Assembly: GCA_030549205.1 (NCBI GenBank) | Contig: JAUKTV010000020.1 | Span: 248,001-312,000 of the forward strand | DNA length: 64,000 nt | Direction: 5' to 3' | Source of the DNA: Apiosordaria backusii | Taxonomy: Eukaryota > Ascomycota > Sordariomycetes > Sordariales > Lasiosphaeriaceae | Part shown: piece by piece, positions 63,381-64,000 of the stretch | How the letters are laid out: each line of letters begins with the position of its first letter | Numbering within the stretch: position 1 is the stretch's first letter | Position numbers and translations under genes: made by a program | Notes under the pieces: model-generated | Database searches by the model: none | What the model was told of the DNA's origin: nothing | What the model saw: only the letters and a program-made list of their open reading frames with translations

Positions 63381-64000
63381 ATGACGACCATCAACAACAA
63401 CCTCGAATACATCGAGGCAGAGCCCCTGTTGGCTCCTGACGAGCACGAGCAGGAGACCGATGCCATCCACGGTCAACACAAACATCCCAGATCAACCCAC
63501 CACCTGTCACGATGGTTCAATATCAGAACGCATTTCCAGGTCAAGAACCCCAGTAGCATCATCTTGCTGCTGTCTCTTCTTACATTTGCCATCGTCACCA
63601 GCGGCATGATGTACATGATCCCGATGTTCCGTCTTATTGAGGATGCATTTTGTCATCTTTACTACGATAAGGACCCCTCTGAGCCAATCGAGGAGCATAT
63701 GTGCAAAGTGGACGGCGTTCAGAAGGAGCTTGCTTACCTTGGTGGTATCTCAGCCATGGTCAATTCGCTGGTTGGTGTCGTGGCCACTCTGCCGTATGGA
63801 GTTCTTGCTGATAGGTACGCCGGCGACAACATCCTAGAACTGATCTGAGGCGGAGTTACCTGAAGTGAATTAACAGCTATATTCTTCAGAATTGGCCGCA
63901 AGCCTACCTTTGCGCTTGCATATGTCGGCATTGTTATTGGCTTCGGTTGGGGTCCATCGCTGTTGTTCTTTGGGGTGACACCCAACATGTACCTCGTCGT
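63381..64000 (+). CDS. MFS transporter, partial (3' end off the window)
   Basis: Exon 1 is 63381-63814 and exon 2 starts at 63900 and leaves the window; the intron is 85 bp (GTACGC..TTCTTCAG). The N-terminal tail of about 60 residues is acidic and contains EAEPLLAPDEHEQE, reminiscent of dileucine-type sorting tails. TM1 is IILLLSLLTFAIVTSGMMYM. The loop has CHLYYDKDPSEPIEEHMCKV, a cysteine-bearing TM1-TM2 loop found in a fungal MFS group related to tetracycline/efflux carriers. Next come LGGISAMVNSLVGVVATLP and the spliced motif A ADR-IGRKPTF. Too little is present to name a substrate. Confidence 0.85.

Overview
The window is nuclear DNA of a filamentous ascomycete, most probably a Sordariomycete. 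Introns are short (about 55-120 bp; one of 267 bp) with GT..AG ends and CTAAC/CTGAT-type branch sites. Coding regions are GC-rich with C/G-ending codons. Intergenic DNA is long and locally AT-rich. HET, F-box/ankyrin, GH5_5 cellulase and MFS families are present. No species can be named from the sequence alone. Intron positions were worked out by hand from splice signals and protein continuity.

Layout. 1-1721 (-): multi-pass membrane protein cut by the left edge. 3.3-7.3 kb: a bacterial-style FAD dehydrogenase (+) convergent with an F-box protein (-). 7.3-13.3 kb: an AT-rich, gene-poor island holding one gene, an SRA/YDG-domain protein (-), framed by degenerate 22-bp tandem repeats in opposite orientations. 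13.3-14.5 kb: oxysterol-binding protein (-). 16-19.4 kb: F-box/ankyrin protein (-). 20.2-24.2 kb: two MFS carriers (+), one drug/polyamine-like and one sugar-type. 25-26.8 kb: mitochondrial D-lactate dehydrogenase (-). 28-29.3 kb: secreted GH5 endoglucanase (+). 30.3-31.9 kb: Golgi-type glycosyltransferase (-). 34.1-35.2 kb: four-TM MARVEL-like protein (-). 36.05 kb: intron-containing tRNA-Val(UAC). 37-38.4 kb: single-pass TM protein (+). 39.1-42.2 kb: Tcp11/Sok1-like protein (+). 43.2-46.2 kb: M1 aminopeptidase (+) with two candidate starts. 46.2-50.1 kb: 3.9 kb with no convincing gene. 50.1-52.5 kb: DUF1479 protein (+) with an altered metal-site residue. 53.2-54.9 kb: frameshifted HET-domain gene. 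55-64 kb: accessory-like stretch with two small secreted proteins, an MFS carrier, an RS-repeat protein and a second MFS gene cut by the right edge.

How the genes relate. There is no operon and no obvious biosynthetic cluster. The mix is housekeeping (aminopeptidase, D-lactate dehydrogenase, OSBP, Tcp11-like, tRNA) with environment-facing functions (cellulase, sugar and drug carriers, secreted proteins) and self/non-self or genome-defence candidates (HET, SRA). The most unusual locus is the SRA-domain gene in its repeat-flanked island. A palindromic motif, TACCTAGGTACCTA or close variants, recurs in at least four separate intergenic regions.
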